In this document: positions 44,976 through 57,713 of the stretch, one piece after another
Position numbering within the stretch: the stretch's first letter is position 1
Layout: every line of letters begins with the position of its first letter
NCBI GenBank assembly: GCA_963281155.1
Contig: CAUJLY010000006.1
Span: 5,580,001 to 5,644,000 of the forward strand
Reading direction: 5' to 3'
From: Rhabditophanes sp. KR3021
Taxonomy: Eukaryota; Nematoda; Chromadorea; Rhabditida; Alloionematidae
DNA: 64,000 nt
Translations under genes and position numbers: made by a program
Notes under the pieces: model-generated
What the model was told of the DNA's origin: nothing
The model's input: the letters and a program-made list of their open reading frames with translations, nothing else
Databases searched by the model: none

Positions 44976-46737
44976 ATGGGAATTAAGGAAATTATTGCCA
45001 AAAATCGCGGAAATCGTAAGCTTTTGCTATTAATTGTATACGTAGCGCTTTTTTTGGACAACATGCTGCTTACTACTGTAGTTCCAATTATCCCCGAATA
45101 TTTACTTCGTATTTCTCATCCCAATCAATCTGATGAAATTTTGTACAAAAAAATCCCACCGTCTTCACACAATAGAGGTAAACGCGATGTATGGAAGGAT
45201 AATTCGTGGGATATGCCATTAAGTCCAAATAATAATGAAATTGACTGGGAAGACAGTCCTTTGAATCCTATGAAAGCAACTTCAAAAGGTAAGTCTAAAA
45301 GCAAGAATCGTAACGAGAGTACTCGCAAACCTTCGCCATTTAAACCGAAGTCAAAAACTTTTATGACAACACCGGCGATTCAATCTGCAGAAGAAGAAAG
45401 TGAAGAAGAGTATCAGAAAAGATTGGACATAGAAAGGGAGATAAGGCACAAAACTTTGTCTGAAGAAAATATTCAAGTTGGCTTGATGTTCGGATCAAAG
45501 GCTCTAGTTCAATTATTGGCCAATCCTTATGTTGGCCCTTTAACAAACAAAATTGGCTATACAATGCCGATGTTTGTCGGTTTCGTGATTATGTTTTTGT
45601 CGACACTTATGTTTGCTTTTGGAGAATCTTACGGAACTTTATGCTTGGCAAGAGCTATTCAAGGAATTGGTTCTGCATGTACAAGTACTTCAGGAATGGG
45701 AATGCTAGCCCAAGCTTATCCGGATGATTTAGAAAGGGGGAGTGCAATGGGAATAGCTTTGGGCGGTTTAGCACTTGGAGTATTAGTTGGCCCACCTTTT
45801 GGGGGAATTTTATATCAGTGGGCTGGCAAAGAACTGCCTTTTATTTTGTTGGCTTTATTAGCTTTGTGTGATGGTATATTGCAATTTTTTGTTCTCGAAC
45901 CAAAAATTAATCGCGGTGAGCCGGAAGGGAGTACAATGAAGCAATTAATTAAAGATCCATACATTATCGTGGCTGCTGGATCCATTACCATTGGAAATTT
46001 AGGGATTGCGATGTTAGAGCCGTCTTTACCTTTGTGGATGATGGAAAGTTGGCAAGCTAGTTCTTTTCAAAGAGGAATTGCTTTTCTGCCAGCTAGTATT
46101 TCTTACTTAGTTGGAACAAATATTTTTGGCCCACTGGCTCATAAAATTGGACGCTGGCTTAGTTCCTTTATTGGATTGATTATTATAGGATTCTGCATGA
46201 TTATTATTCCATCGGCTGAAAGTGTTTCTGGCTTGATTATCCCTCATTTTTTAATGGGTTTTTCAATTGGAATGATCGATGCGTCTATGTTTCCTCTGAT
46301 GGGGCATTTAGTTGACATTAGACATGTGGGAGTTTATGGATCTATTTACGCTATAGCAGATGCTGCATTTTGCTTTGCTTTTGCAATCGGTCCATTTGCA
46401 AGTGGTCCTCTCGTCAAGAGTCTTGGATTTCCAACAATGATGTATATAATTGCAGCAATAAACTTTATATATGCTCCATTCATGTTCTTGCTTAGAGATC
46501 CACCTGTCATAATCACAAATAATCAAGCGACTGCTGAGGTAATGTTTGTCAAGCTAATGTTTAAACTACCTAATTAGCCTTATCACAAATGAATGCACTA
46601 AATTAATCTTTAACTTTTAGAATCGAAAAGTGACCTACACTCGATCATCCATTACTGATCAAGGTACATACCAAAAAGTTGAGGGAACAGGCGGCAATAC
46701 TTTGAATAGGATGGAAGGATATCAATATGAATACTAG
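44976..46737 (+). CDS. cat-1: Vesicular monoamine transporter (CAT-1/VMAT)
   Basis: Exons 44976-46538 and 46621-46737 encode 559 aa. TM1 has the SLC18 signature YVALFLDNMLLTTVVPIIPE with D28 matching the conserved membrane aspartate. A long luminal loop rich in Lys/Ser/Asp follows (about residues 46-160), typical of VMAT. The remaining eleven or so helices include GIGSACTSTSGMGMLAQAYP, GIALGGLALGVLVGPPFGG and SFSIGMIDASMFPLMGHLVD-like segments. It loads dopamine, serotonin, octopamine and tyramine into synaptic vesicles by proton exchange. TTVVPIIPEYL and the luminal loop favour CAT-1 over the acetylcholine carrier UNC-17. The last exon is a hydrophilic cytosolic tail ending GYQYEY, a possible tyrosine endocytic signal. 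The intron at 46539-46620 is GTAATG to TTTTAG. Confidence 0.93.
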
Positions 46738-47253
46738 AATCTTAATATATTTCAGATCAGTTTCTGCTTTACAATTTAATTCCCTAATTGTGGTTTGGAA
46801 TGAAAACAACTGAAGTACTTCAATTTTAAAAACTTAGACATACAAATGCATTTAATGATGTCATACTATAATCAATTTACACAAATAATATAAACGACTA
46901 AAAACAATTTTTATCTTTAATCTGTGATATTCAAAATATATTTAGTTTGAATTAATTAAGCATCTTCTTAACCTGTAATTGTTTTCCAATTTTATTCTTT
47001 TTATAATAAAATGTTTTAATACTATTTGTTTCGCTATCACATGTATCTGCATTCCTATATGTTGTGTTACTGATGTAACTGGTAAGAGAAGGTATGAGCC
47101 TACAAAAATTCGAGTTGCATATTATCTGATAATTTATCTTCGGTGATAAACGTATTTAAGAGGAAGAATTGAATTTAAATGATAAGAAACCATAAATTAA
47201 TTAAGCACATAATTAAATACAGCTTTTATTGTTCTTTTGTTTCAGAAATCGAA
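46738..47253. other. Intergenic spacer
   Basis: A 516-bp spacer downstream of the monoamine transporter. An excellent acceptor, TTTGTTTCAG ending at 47245, sits 8 nt before the acid ceramidase ATG. An in-frame upstream ATG exists at 47179, but it lies before this acceptor and would spoil the signal peptide. Confidence 0.5.
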
Positions 47254-48493
47254 ATGGCTAAGTGTTTGCACGGAAGTATTTTGGTTATAATAACTATTTT
47301 AGCTATTTTTGGAAATGCTTCAACTCCTATGGATCAATTCACGCCAAAATGCGAAGTTGGGACAGGAATATACAAGCCTGCTGAACTAGAAGCCCTTCCA
47401 TGGTTTAATGTTAATCTTGATTTACCACCAAGAGAACGTTATAAGCATGTCGTGGCCCCACTTGGATTGGAAATGCAAGCTGTCATTAATACCCTTAAAC
47501 AAATGGCTGGTATTTTGGGTCCATTACCGATGGAAATTATTGAAACTTTAATGACAGGTGCTTACGAATCTAGATTTCCTTTGACATACAGAGAAGAAAT
47601 TGAAGGAATTGCTGAGGCAAGTGGAGTCGCAGTAGCAGATTTGGCTATGATGAATATTTTCTATGAATTATCCCGATTCTGTACTTCCATTATTGCTGAT
47701 AATGACAAAAATGAAATTTTTCATGTTAGAAACCTTGATTTTGGCCAATTGATGGTTTGGAATATCACCAGTCAATCTTGGCAATTGACAGACTGCTTGA
47801 AAAAAGCCTCTGTTAATCTTAATTTTTTGAGAAACGGAAAAGTTATATTTAAGGGTACAACAATGGCTGGACACGTTGGTTTAATTACTGCCATGAAACC
47901 GGGTCAATTCTCATTATCCATGAACTCCCGTCTCGTACCAGATATTGCGAATGTTGCAGCTTGGTTGATGGGAGACTTAAATGATGTTCATTTTTCAATG
48001 TGGATTGAAAGAGAAGTAATGGAAAATGCTAAGGATTATGGTGAAGCGATACAACAATTGTCTACGCTTCCACAATTGACAGGTTTATTCAATAAGTACA
48101 TCATTTTAATCAAGTTTGTATTATATTATAGGTACCTACTATATTGTCGGAGGAGCTCATGTCGGACAAGGATGCCTTTTGGTGAAAAATGATAGTTGGG
48201 TTGATGCAACCGTTCAATTGGATGAAAGTAGCAGAATAAACGGTTGGTATGTCTTACAAACGAACTATGACCCTGATAAGGAACCACTTTTCCTTGATGA
48301 TAGAAGAACTCCTGGTAATGTATGTATGAAAAAGTTGGGAAAAAGTAACGTATCTCTTGCCGGATTATATGAAGTTTTAACCTCCAGACCGACTTTAAAC
48401 AAAACCACTGTACAAACTGTTCTTGCTTCAGTTACGACAGGTCATTACGTTTCATATGCGGCATATTGCCCTAATCCGTGCTGGGCTTTCTAG
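47254..48493 (+). CDS. Acid ceramidase (ASAH1-like N-terminal nucleophile hydrolase)
   Basis: Exons 47254-48082 and 48132-48493 encode 396 aa, almost exactly the length of human acid ceramidase. A signal peptide (CLHGSILVIITILAIFGNAS) is followed by the alpha-subunit region and then the autocleavage site with catalytic Cys143 in RFCTSIIA, which by family knowledge becomes the new N-terminal nucleophile of the beta subunit. Other conserved blocks are FHVRNLDFG, FKGTTMAGHVG, YYIVGGAHVGQG, WYVLQTNYDPDKEP, FLDDRRTPGNVC and a C-terminal CPNPC. The enzyme hydrolyses ceramide to sphingosine and fatty acid in lysosomes. FLDDRRTP with the CPNPC ending favours ceramidase over the related NAAA. C. elegans has asah-1 and asah-2; I cannot choose. 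The start was set at 47254 because a strong splice acceptor ends at 47245. Confidence 0.93.
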
Positions 48494-48704
48494 CATAAGT
48501 TGATCATTCTATATAAAATAAAATAATTCATACCTGGCAATATTTATTTTCAAAATACTCTTATATTTATAATAAATAACATTAGAAGATTACTTTTATT
48601 TTAAAATAATTAATCCATTAAGTTTATTTCTTCTACATTAATATAAAATAATAATCAAATAAATATTTGTCATATAAATATTGGAATATAAAGAGTATTG
48701 CCAA

Positions 48705-50709
48705 TTAAATATTAAAGTTGCGATTGAACGATGCAATTTTATCAACAATTTCTAACTCTGCATAAAGACGCAAAGTCATGTCTCCGATGTTATCCTTTAT
48801 TGTTTGACGGATCTAAAATTATAATTATAATATTGAAGTTGATATTTTACAACTTACATTTTCTTCAGATGGGAAATCAAGGCTATTCTTATCAAAAATG
48901 TCCTTAAAGAATGATTGAATCAGGGTTATATTTTCTAATTGAGTACTCATTCTTAAAATGGAACGCCTGACTGCAGTAAGTTCTGGAATATCTTGACTGT
49001 TTGTGACGATATCTCTTAAAGTTTGGAAAACACTCTCAGAGCGTATGATTTCATAATACAAATAATTATATGCTTCTGAATCAGGCAAAAATGTGTCACC
49101 ATGGGCAATAAAAAAGTTCAATATAATTAGCAATCTTTGTAATGTATTAGAATATTCAACTATATGCTCCCCATTTTCTTTACCGATTTTGGGAATGATA
49201 AATTTAACCAAACCCATCAGTGTTTTGATAACATTTTCCCAATTTCCTAATTTGGAAGATGCTCCTCTCAGTCTTAATAAGAGGTGATGAAGCACGTTAA
49301 AGCAAAGTTCATAGTGTGCATATGGGAATTTTTTCATTTTATGAGAAAGCATAAATTCCGTAAGCAATTCAGTTATGTATTCTATCAACTTTGAACCATT
49401 CGCAAACTTGTCGTCAATTATAAACGGTCTATGCGGTAAATCAGCTCTCATCATATATAAAATTGAGTTCAATTTTTGGTTGGAAACAATATTTTGTGTG
49501 TAATGGTCTTCAATGCATTGATTTATTATGTATAAACAATAGTAAGATAACTTCTTAGCAATTTCGTTTTCAGAATCTCCTTTAAAGCATGCAAACACGA
49601 ATGAGGATAAGGACAAAAATTGGTTTAATAAATACTCTGGTTCATCTTCCTTTTGAGCAACAGTCATAAATGTAATAAAATCATTGTTAGCAGAAATTAA
49701 TTGTCTTGTAAAGGCAAACAGTTCATAGTGCTCCACGCCTATATTTAGCAACGCAATATGATCGAAAGATGGTTTTTTTTCAGTTGTAGTAGAAAATAAA
49801 CTCATTAATGGAGTGCTGATAGTGCTTAATAGAGAACTGTTTTCCTCATTGATAACTTCCAAAAAATCAGAAAACTTGTCAATAGCAATTTGTGTCATGT
49901 AAAAAATAACATCTCTGAAGCCCAATAAAACCGTTTCATCTCCTAATCTAGCCAAATAAGTGACAAATGGATTTTCCTGGCGGTCCAATGAAAAAGATAA
50001 TAAATGACTAAGAAACTTAACAGCATAGACCTTAAAATCCAAGGTTGCTTTGGATTTGGTACTAATTGTACTGTGAAGAGCATTACTCAAATCGCTTTGC
50101 AAAAAAACTGGAATCAAACGATTGTCTTGTACATTTCCCGTAGCTGTAATAAGCTCAATTGCCGTTTGTAGTAAAACAAGTTGAGTTTCTTGGCTTTGGA
50201 GAAATTGGGTTTCAATGTCTAAATCAGTATTTTCACGCAAAAAAATTGTTAGGCGTATTGAGAATGCTCCAAAAATTGAAAAACTGTAATGATTGCAAAT
50301 AATTTCCCATCTCTTGTCATCATCAAAATTTGCTAGAATATATTTTACAACAATTCGTAAAGTCTAAAAAAGCGAATATTCAACTATTTTTTAAATAATG
50401 GCTTACTTGACTCGCATTACGAATAGTTCTATGATCGCTACCAACCGCAACAAATTTGATAGCTCGTTCAACAATCCGGTGTGTTACATCACAGTTAGTT
50501 TTGAAATTCTCCTCTATTTCAAATTTAGTTCTCAATACCTTGATAAGATTTTCCTCGTTATACTTAAGCAAAAAAAACTCCGACCAATTGAAGTCTTCAT
50601 CAATAAGCTAAAAAATGTTATAAAAAAGTACATTTTAATAAGCAAAACATACGCTTGGATCATCATAAAGTTGATTATAGAGGGTGACAATTTTAAGGCA
50701 AGGAGTCAT
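48705..50709 (-). CDS. ARMH3/C10orf76-like armadillo-type helical protein
   Basis: Four minus-strand exons, 50709-50653, 50607-50407, 50363-48858 and 48812-48705, encode 623 aa. The protein is almost entirely helical, with no membrane segment or signal. The N-terminus has LYNQLYDDPS then FNWSEFFLLKYNEENLIKVL, resembling the start of ARMH3 (C10orf76, DUF1741), and the later LRGASSKLGNWENVIKTLMG block also suits that family. Human ARMH3 binds GBF1 and PI4KB at the Golgi and supports PI4P levels. I assign the family from pattern memory, so confidence in the name is moderate, while confidence in the gene model is high: all four exons join in phase 0. An acceptor-like TTACAG (minus strand, ending at 50716) precedes the ATG by 6 nt. 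Confidence 0.75.
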
Positions 50710-53423
50710 AATTATCTGTAATAAATTAAAATTTATACTAAATTAGGTAAATATTTTATTGTTGTTTATTTATTAGTACCTCGTATCATAGAAAATGTAG
50801 CAGTGGTACAAAATATGCATTAAAATTTAAATATAACTCTTGGGGTAGAGACTTAAATCTTTCATATTCAATTATTTTATAAATAACTTTATCGACGATC
50901 GAGAAATGATTACGAATGTGTATTTTGCCACGTAGTCGTCACTGTTCTTTTATATTAAAAGAGCTCGAGCAATCACAATCATAATCTATATCTAATTCGT
51001 TCATATTCCTGGTTCGTTTTAATAAAAAGGTCAACGATGCAAAAAATATGGAATATAAGACAGTATTAAAATTAAAGGGTTCAATATATAAAAATGAAGT
51101 TAAATTTTAAATAAAATTTCAGAATAAAGTATCAGTTGAATTTTGTAAAACAAAAAGGTAGCTATACCGTCTGGTTTTATGCATAATATTGAGAATTGTC
51201 ATTAAAATTGTTATCAATCCATAAATACGAATATAAAATGAAAACTTTGATGAGAAGGATAGCATTTTTTGTGATATGTTTAAATGGAAATTCATATACA
51301 ATCAATTTAGTAAATTTAAAAATATTCAACTAAATAAAACCAATGAAATTTGAACAATCGTCGACGTTGCAGCTGTAACAATACAGTGTTTACATCTCTA
51401 AATCAGACCCTAAAATATACAAATATTCTCGATATGTTACGTAAACGACAGGAAAAACATAAACCTCTTTATCCTTGATTTGAAGTCATTATTAAAACAA
51501 ACAAAACTAATCACTTTCAAATTATTAGCATATGAAAACAATTAAAAATAAGTATTTTAAAACAGATTTTGCGAACAATTTCGATGGAAATATTTATAGA
51601 AACCCACATGTATGTACAAATGTATATCATTTTCCATATTGATACGAACCAATGTCCATCATAATATGCTATACACATCCTTGATTAGATACGTAAATTG
51701 AATTTCAAAAAAACATAGTAAAAAAGATGATAAATCTAAATGCAATACTTACAGGCAGTTATTAGACCAATATATTCAAAAATACAAATACAAAAAGCAT
51801 GATTCTACAAAACATTTCTGTCAATATCATATTTACTTTTTTGTAGTATGAATTGGATCGTTTTAATATTATAATCTAAGTTAAAAATATGTTTATTTAT
51901 TATCTCAGGGATATGTTAACGGTAAGTCCAATTGCATTATATTTTACCGCCAAATAACATAGTACATTAATTAACCTTCTTCTTTAACGACACAATCACT
52001 TATTATTCTGGACCTTTGAGAAACTATTTAAGTTGATTGCAATGCTAATGCATTCCCATATTATATATTATTATCAGAGACAATGATAATTGAAAAAAAA
52101 TTGGTAAACAATATTTGAACAAAGAATCAACAAAAAATTGATTCCATTTGATCATACTTATAATATTAATCACATTAGTATAAAATGAATGATATCTCAT
52201 TCGCATGCTACTCTATACAATATAACCAAGTTATGATCGACCATTCACAAATTTAATCAAAAAGTAAACTATTTGAGCAGCAGTCATCATTTGTAGTTAA
52301 ACAAACATATAAGTAGTAAGCGTTATTTAAGCAAAAATACAGAAAAATAAGGTAAAATTAAGTAAAACTTTAAACAAATTGTTTGATTGAAATATTCATT
52401 TTGTGTATTTTTTATGCTTACACTATTTGTAAAGTTTTTTCAAACTCCCTAAATGTGTTAAATTCTCTTAAGTTTGATTCTTTGCCTTATCTCTCTCTTA
52501 AAAAGGCTCTTTGTACCAACTTATCGACGAGAGATATTCTGATGGACCAACTAAATGATTTTTTGCCTTTACCAAATATTTTTTATTCAATGTGTACCTT
52601 CAAATGATGTTATTTTAATTTTATACCGATATAATAAATGCATTAACAAAACAATATTTGCATAATGAATGACTATCAACACATACTGAAGAGTATCCAG
52701 CAATCGTTGCTATTATTTGCTTAAACATTCAACTTATACCTTGATATGTATTTTCTTAATCTTATAAACTGTTCAAAATATTTATTTCTTGCCATTCCAT
52801 TTTTATTTTAAAAGTTTAAAAATATGTTATCATCTGTTATACTATTGTTCGATAAAATGTCTAGATACGTACTTTATATACTAGTCTTATTTATTATATT
52901 TAATGACATTTTAACACACATAGAATAAACGAAAAAATGACTAGACAGAGAAGAGAATTTATTGTGTTGCTATTATAATTAAAAAATGGTTGCCATGGAA
53001 TTTCATTCTTTAAAGTATTTAAATAATGATGCCGTACATTTATTAGTTGAGATTGCAGTGATATAAACAAACACAATTTGATAAGTGTATGCTTTTCTGA
53101 TAAATGAGAAGCCATTTTTGTATTACATACTATACATTCAGTGTATCATTTTTTAAGTAAAAAGACGTCTAGTATTGTATAAAGCAATAAGGCTATTACA
53201 CATGACTGGAATTGTGTAGAATGTTAAGCTAGTTTTGAAACACATTGCTTAATATTCGGAAGTTAGCATTTTAAATGATTTGACATAAATTTATTTTGAT
53301 ATGCAATTTGCTTTAAATTTTTATAAATGATAATATTTTGTTTAGGTCTTGTGGAAATATTCATTTTATTCCATATTCCTCATTTATGTCCTACGCGCTC
53401 ATCTACAGAACATTATTTATCAC
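50710..53423. other. 2.7-kb intergenic desert
   Basis: AT-rich DNA between divergent genes. A minus-strand ATG frame at 53115-52900 (71 codons, ending in a hydrophobic segment and KCH) and a plus-strand frame at 52383-52607 are the longest; neither shows a domain or splice context. I see no supported gene. Confidence 0.5.
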
Positions 53424-56400
53424 ATGGCTTCTATAATAAAAAATCAGATAATAAAGCATTTGTCAAAGTAAGTTTTAAATGAAAATATCATTTATGAGCT
53501 CACTATCTTATTCTACTGAATATTGATTACATATGTTTTTAGGTTTGCAAAGAATGTTAAACCTTCAGACATTACACTTGAAATTTTAAAAGGAAAAAGT
53601 GAATTGAAAAATTTAGAGTTAAATGAAGATGTTTTGTCGGATTTGCTCGAATTACCTCCCTGGTTTTATATTAAAAAGGCATTTGTGAATAGAGTAGCTG
53701 TAAAAATTCCATGGACAAGTCTTAAAACAAATCCTATTCACATTGTTTGTGATGAAATTACAGTTGAAATTGGACTCAAATCAAATGCAAACATGCCAAG
53801 TGGTTTCCAAATGCCACCAACCTCTAATTCATATGGCTTTATAGACAAAGTCATCGAGGGATTATCTGTATCTGTAAACAATGTTGAAATAGAATTTAAT
53901 CTAGAGGCCTTTCGCGGTTCCATTTCACTGTCCAGATTATGTTTAGAAAGTCGTTCTCCATTTTGGAAGCCAGTCAGCGACTTAAGACAAACTAGAGTAT
54001 CTGATCACACTATCAATCAAACAATAATTTACAAGTACATTTCGTGGCAATTACTTAGAATCGAAGCTTCGAATGATAACTCTGACTCTTCAACTCAAAA
54101 ACGACCAAATGCCCCTTTGAGGCTCTTGACGACCGATGGAAATTGTAGAATTGCAATTAAAAAAAATACACTGGATGGTTCTGTAATTGCTGGAAAGATA
54201 CAATTGATTTTAAATGCCATTTTGTGGGTTGGAACATTATCACAAATTAGGTCGGTTGTTTCCTTTTCAAAACACATTATTGAACTAGCCAAGAAATCTG
54301 GTGATTCGTCTTCGTCATCGAAACCGTCAAATATGTCTCCATCCAGCTCTAAGCAACAAATGAGCAATGGCGTTTCTCAATCTGAAGTATTTAAGAAATT
54401 TAATTTCCTAGAAACTTCATTTCATTTATATATTGAAAAGTTTGATCTTCATCTATGTGATGATAATTCTAGAAGTTCCGAATTCCCAACTACCTGGGAC
54501 ATCCAAAATGGGGCAATGCAGGTTACTTTATTGCGTATATCCACAGACTTGTACATGAATCATTCGGTGAGAAAGGGAAGAAGTGGTTGGGTTTTATATT
54601 CAAGTGAAAATCCGTGTACAGATTGGAACAACAGAATAATTGCTGGCTCATTCGATAGCTTCTCAAGGACTTTATCGGAAAATGATTTTTTGACGTTAAC
54701 TAAAGTCTGGCAAACACTTCAGTCAATGAATTTAATATTAAGAATTGACGATATGGTCATAGAATGTGTTTCTGACATTAATACAAAGAAAGATTGCATT
54801 GAGCATATGTTTGTTTCTAATGTTGCTGCCAGAAGTACTTTACCAGTCAACATGGGTATAATTCACTTCGAATTTGCAACCTATGAATACTTAAGTAGTA
54901 GCGGACTACCGAAACCTCCAAATACTATTTACATCGCCTTAGGACCTTTCGAGGCAAAAATTGATCCGAGAACTATTAGATGGATTGCCTATGTGGCTAA
55001 TCAAATGAAGGACATCATTCCTATGGAAACCATAAACGAAATGAGTAGCTCTCAGAGTGATGACCATGAAACAATAGTACGAATTGAAATGACAATGCCA
55101 AAAGTCATTTTAAACAGTTGGTATCCATTTGATGTAGATGAAAGATATCCTAGTAATTTCAATATTAATATGTCAACTGTAACAATCACAAATTGTAAGA
55201 GCGTTATGGAACCATTTTTGTTTTCTTCTTTCAATTCATTGGACCTAAAGAATATTGAAAAAATTGATACGGCTCAAGCGAATGAGCTTAAACAATTATT
55301 AAAAAGCATTAAAGAAAACAAAATCGAGAGTCTTCTTTCTACTAAGAATTGGAACTTTTGTTTAGACCCAATATGGATCGATTCAGATTTTGGAAGAAAT
55401 ACACCAAATCTAAACATTTTGAAAGACATACCAATTATGGGAATGATAATTCCATCAGATAAAGGTATTAGTGTATTAGTGGAACCACAAGCTGTTACAC
55501 AACTAACTTTTAATCACTATCAATTTGTTTTCTTGACAACTTTGTTAGCCAAAATTACAAATCTTATTGACACTTTAGACGAAGACGAAGAATTCTTCTG
55601 CAAAGTAATAAAAGACACACCTGCTCCAAGCTTATTTTCATTATTTATTAATATAAATGAAGTAAGTGTTAAGTATAAAAATGATTTATTTAAAAACCTA
55701 ATAATTTCAGACATTGCTGCGTTTATTATTGCCATCAACACCTATTATAAATCCCTATGAGATTGAAAAAATACCGAATGATGCTTTGGAAACACCTGTG
55801 CAAAATACTACAATGTCGCTTCCAGAAGCATTACCAGACATTTCATTATGTAATGGTTTAACGACAAATATTCTGAATACATGTAATAGTTCACCTATTG
55901 GAACTCCACTGAAACATTCAAATGCTCAAAGTTCAAATTTCCTCGAATTCGGCGTTATTGGGGAGACGAATTTTGATGGAATGAGTATTATTGGAGATAC
56001 TTTTTCAATTGCTACTGAAATGTCTGATGATGAAACATTTGCAAATCAATTAGAAGGATCGGAGGAGGACATTTTCGGCAATAGTCATATTGCAGTTGCA
56101 GAAGAAGCCATATTAGAGGAAGTTAATTATAAGAGTGTTCAGGCATATGACCAATACATTGATCAAAAAAGCAACATTCTCAATGGATATATTAGTAATC
56201 TGCAAACGATTGTCTTAGGAAATGGATCAAAATCTCTGGTTCAAGGTTATATCAATGATATTTCATTAAGAGAATCATTTGATCAACATAATTTAGAGGC
56301 TCATTGTATATCGTCTATGAATAACACAATTCAGTTGTTTAAAGATGTTATTTACGACTGCAATTTGCAGCCAAAAATTAATTTTACTGTCGATGCAGTT

Positions 56401-56666
56401 AAGAAAGTATGCCCTCGATTAAATGTAGACGTATGCGATTTGAAGTTAGATTTAACTGACCCAATAATTTCTCAGCTTGGACCATTTTTTGATGACGATT
56501 TGATTGATGAAGATCCTATCAAAATTGTCGTGAATGTTAAAAATACTATTTTAGGGATTGATGTAAGTTATTTTAACGGTCTAATATACTTATAACACAA
56601 TTTTAGGATCCAAAAAAGAAATCAAAGCTTAAGATTAAAGTTAATGATGTCATTATTGAAAAATAA
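53424..56666 (+). CDS. BLTP3/UHRF1BP1-like bridge lipid-transfer protein (chorein N-terminal)
   Basis: Exons 53424-53467, 53543-55661, 55711-56562 and 56607-56666 encode 1024 aa. The N-terminus reads MASIIKNQIIKHLSKFAKNV and continues with LEILKGKSELKNLELNEDVL, a chorein-type start shared with VPS13/ATG2/BLTP proteins. The next blocks, KTNPIHIVCDEITVEIG, YGFIDKVIEGLSVSVNNVEI and SWQLLRIEA, match the UHRF1BP1/UHRF1BP1L (BLTP3A/B, SHIP164) order specifically. These rod-like proteins have a hydrophobic groove that moves bulk phospholipid, and BLTP3 acts on endosomes and lysosomes. At 1024 aa it is shorter than vertebrate members (about 1400). Skipping the 49-bp intron at 55662-55710 would end the protein early, so the spliced form is preferred. 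The short first exon is supported by the exact chorein start. Confidence 0.9.
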
Positions 56667-57354
56667 GAAAATTACAAATGAATTTTATATTTATATCTCT
56701 GCTACAAATATTTAAACACCAACTAAATGCTGTTTAAATAATAACTACTTATTCCACCATATCATGCCATTTTCGATATCATACTTAATCAACAGTGAAC
56801 TCGTATAAATTATACTTATTCAAAATTTATTGCTACAATAGCGAATATTTTAATTGATAAATTATGTGAAGCTACTCTACTATAACAATAGTTATTGAAA
56901 ATGATCCCTAAGCATAAAATTATCAAATTACTTGTCTATATAATTATCTAACGATCATGTCACCATTACTATTGTTATTGTAATATATTCATCAAATATT
57001 ATTTGAAAGTTTATAGGCATCACATTATTACGTTGATAAACACTTAATAGAATCCACATTGATGTTGCTAGAAACTAAAGTTTTTTATAACTAATTCCGT
57101 CATGCCTACTGATTTTATTGTATTGGTTATTGTTTTTAGGAACTTGTAGTGTTAACTAAGATCCGTGGTTATTTATACAAATGCTCGTCTATAATAAATT
57201 GATACCTAGTGTTTTTTGATTGATTTATACCAAACTATAGATTCAATCTTAGCATTATTTTTTATTTAAATACAAATAGTTGATCAATGTCTATCAATAC
57301 TTCAATATTCTTAATTATCTTTATATGTATAATAAATTAATTAGTTTTATAGAA
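56667..57354. other. Intergenic spacer
   Basis: A 688-bp AT-rich spacer between BLTP3-like and the small coiled-coil gene. A TTTTATAG ending at 57352 is 2 nt before the next ATG and looks like a trans-splice acceptor. No other gene seen. Confidence 0.5.
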
Positions 57355-57713
57355 ATGGATCGTGATCACTGGGTTGGTAGAACACGGCTTCCTAAAAATA
57401 TCCAGGACATAATTATTAATACTGGGAGCTTAATTAGTGATATGAAAAAAGAATCGGGATCAAATGACGTACGTTTGATTACTTAGATAATGTCTATAAC
57501 GCATGTTTATAGATATTAAATGGACTTATAAAGCAGTATATTACGATGGACTCGGGAATAGAAGGAAGTTTGCAAGGAATCAAGAAAGTTCAGGCAACAG
57601 TGGAGAATATTGAGAAACATACAAATACTATTAGCGACTCAATTACGGATCTCTGCGATGCTGAAGAAAAGTTAATCAAAATTAAAAAAGAGGTGTTAAA
57701 AAGTTCAGATTGA
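57355..57713 (+). CDS. Small coiled-coil protein, possibly BLOC-1/BORC-type subunit
   Basis: Exons 57355-57468 and 57513-57713 join in phase 0 and encode 104 aa. After a basic N-terminus (MDRDHWVGRTRLPKNIQD), nearly the whole protein is predicted helical with heptad-like spacing (IEGSLQGIKKVQATVENIEK, then ISDSITDLCDAEEKLIKIKK). It has no signal peptide or membrane segment. Size and layout resemble small helical subunits of BLOC-1 or BORC, which control lysosome-related organelles, but no diagnostic motif such as KxDL is present and I do not claim a specific subunit. The small intron with GTACGT donor and TTATAG acceptor, and coding bias clearly above the surrounding DNA, support a real gene. 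Confidence 0.75.

Noticed and set aside
47179..47253. Upstream in-frame ATG for the acid ceramidase
   Set aside because: A strong TTTGTTTCAG acceptor at 47236-47245 lies between it and the signal peptide; the downstream ATG at 47254 gives a proper signal sequence and the expected length.
52900..53115. Minus-strand ATG frame of 71 codons ending in a hydrophobic segment
   Set aside because: Composition matches the surrounding AT-rich DNA and there is no domain, acceptor site or conserved motif to support it.
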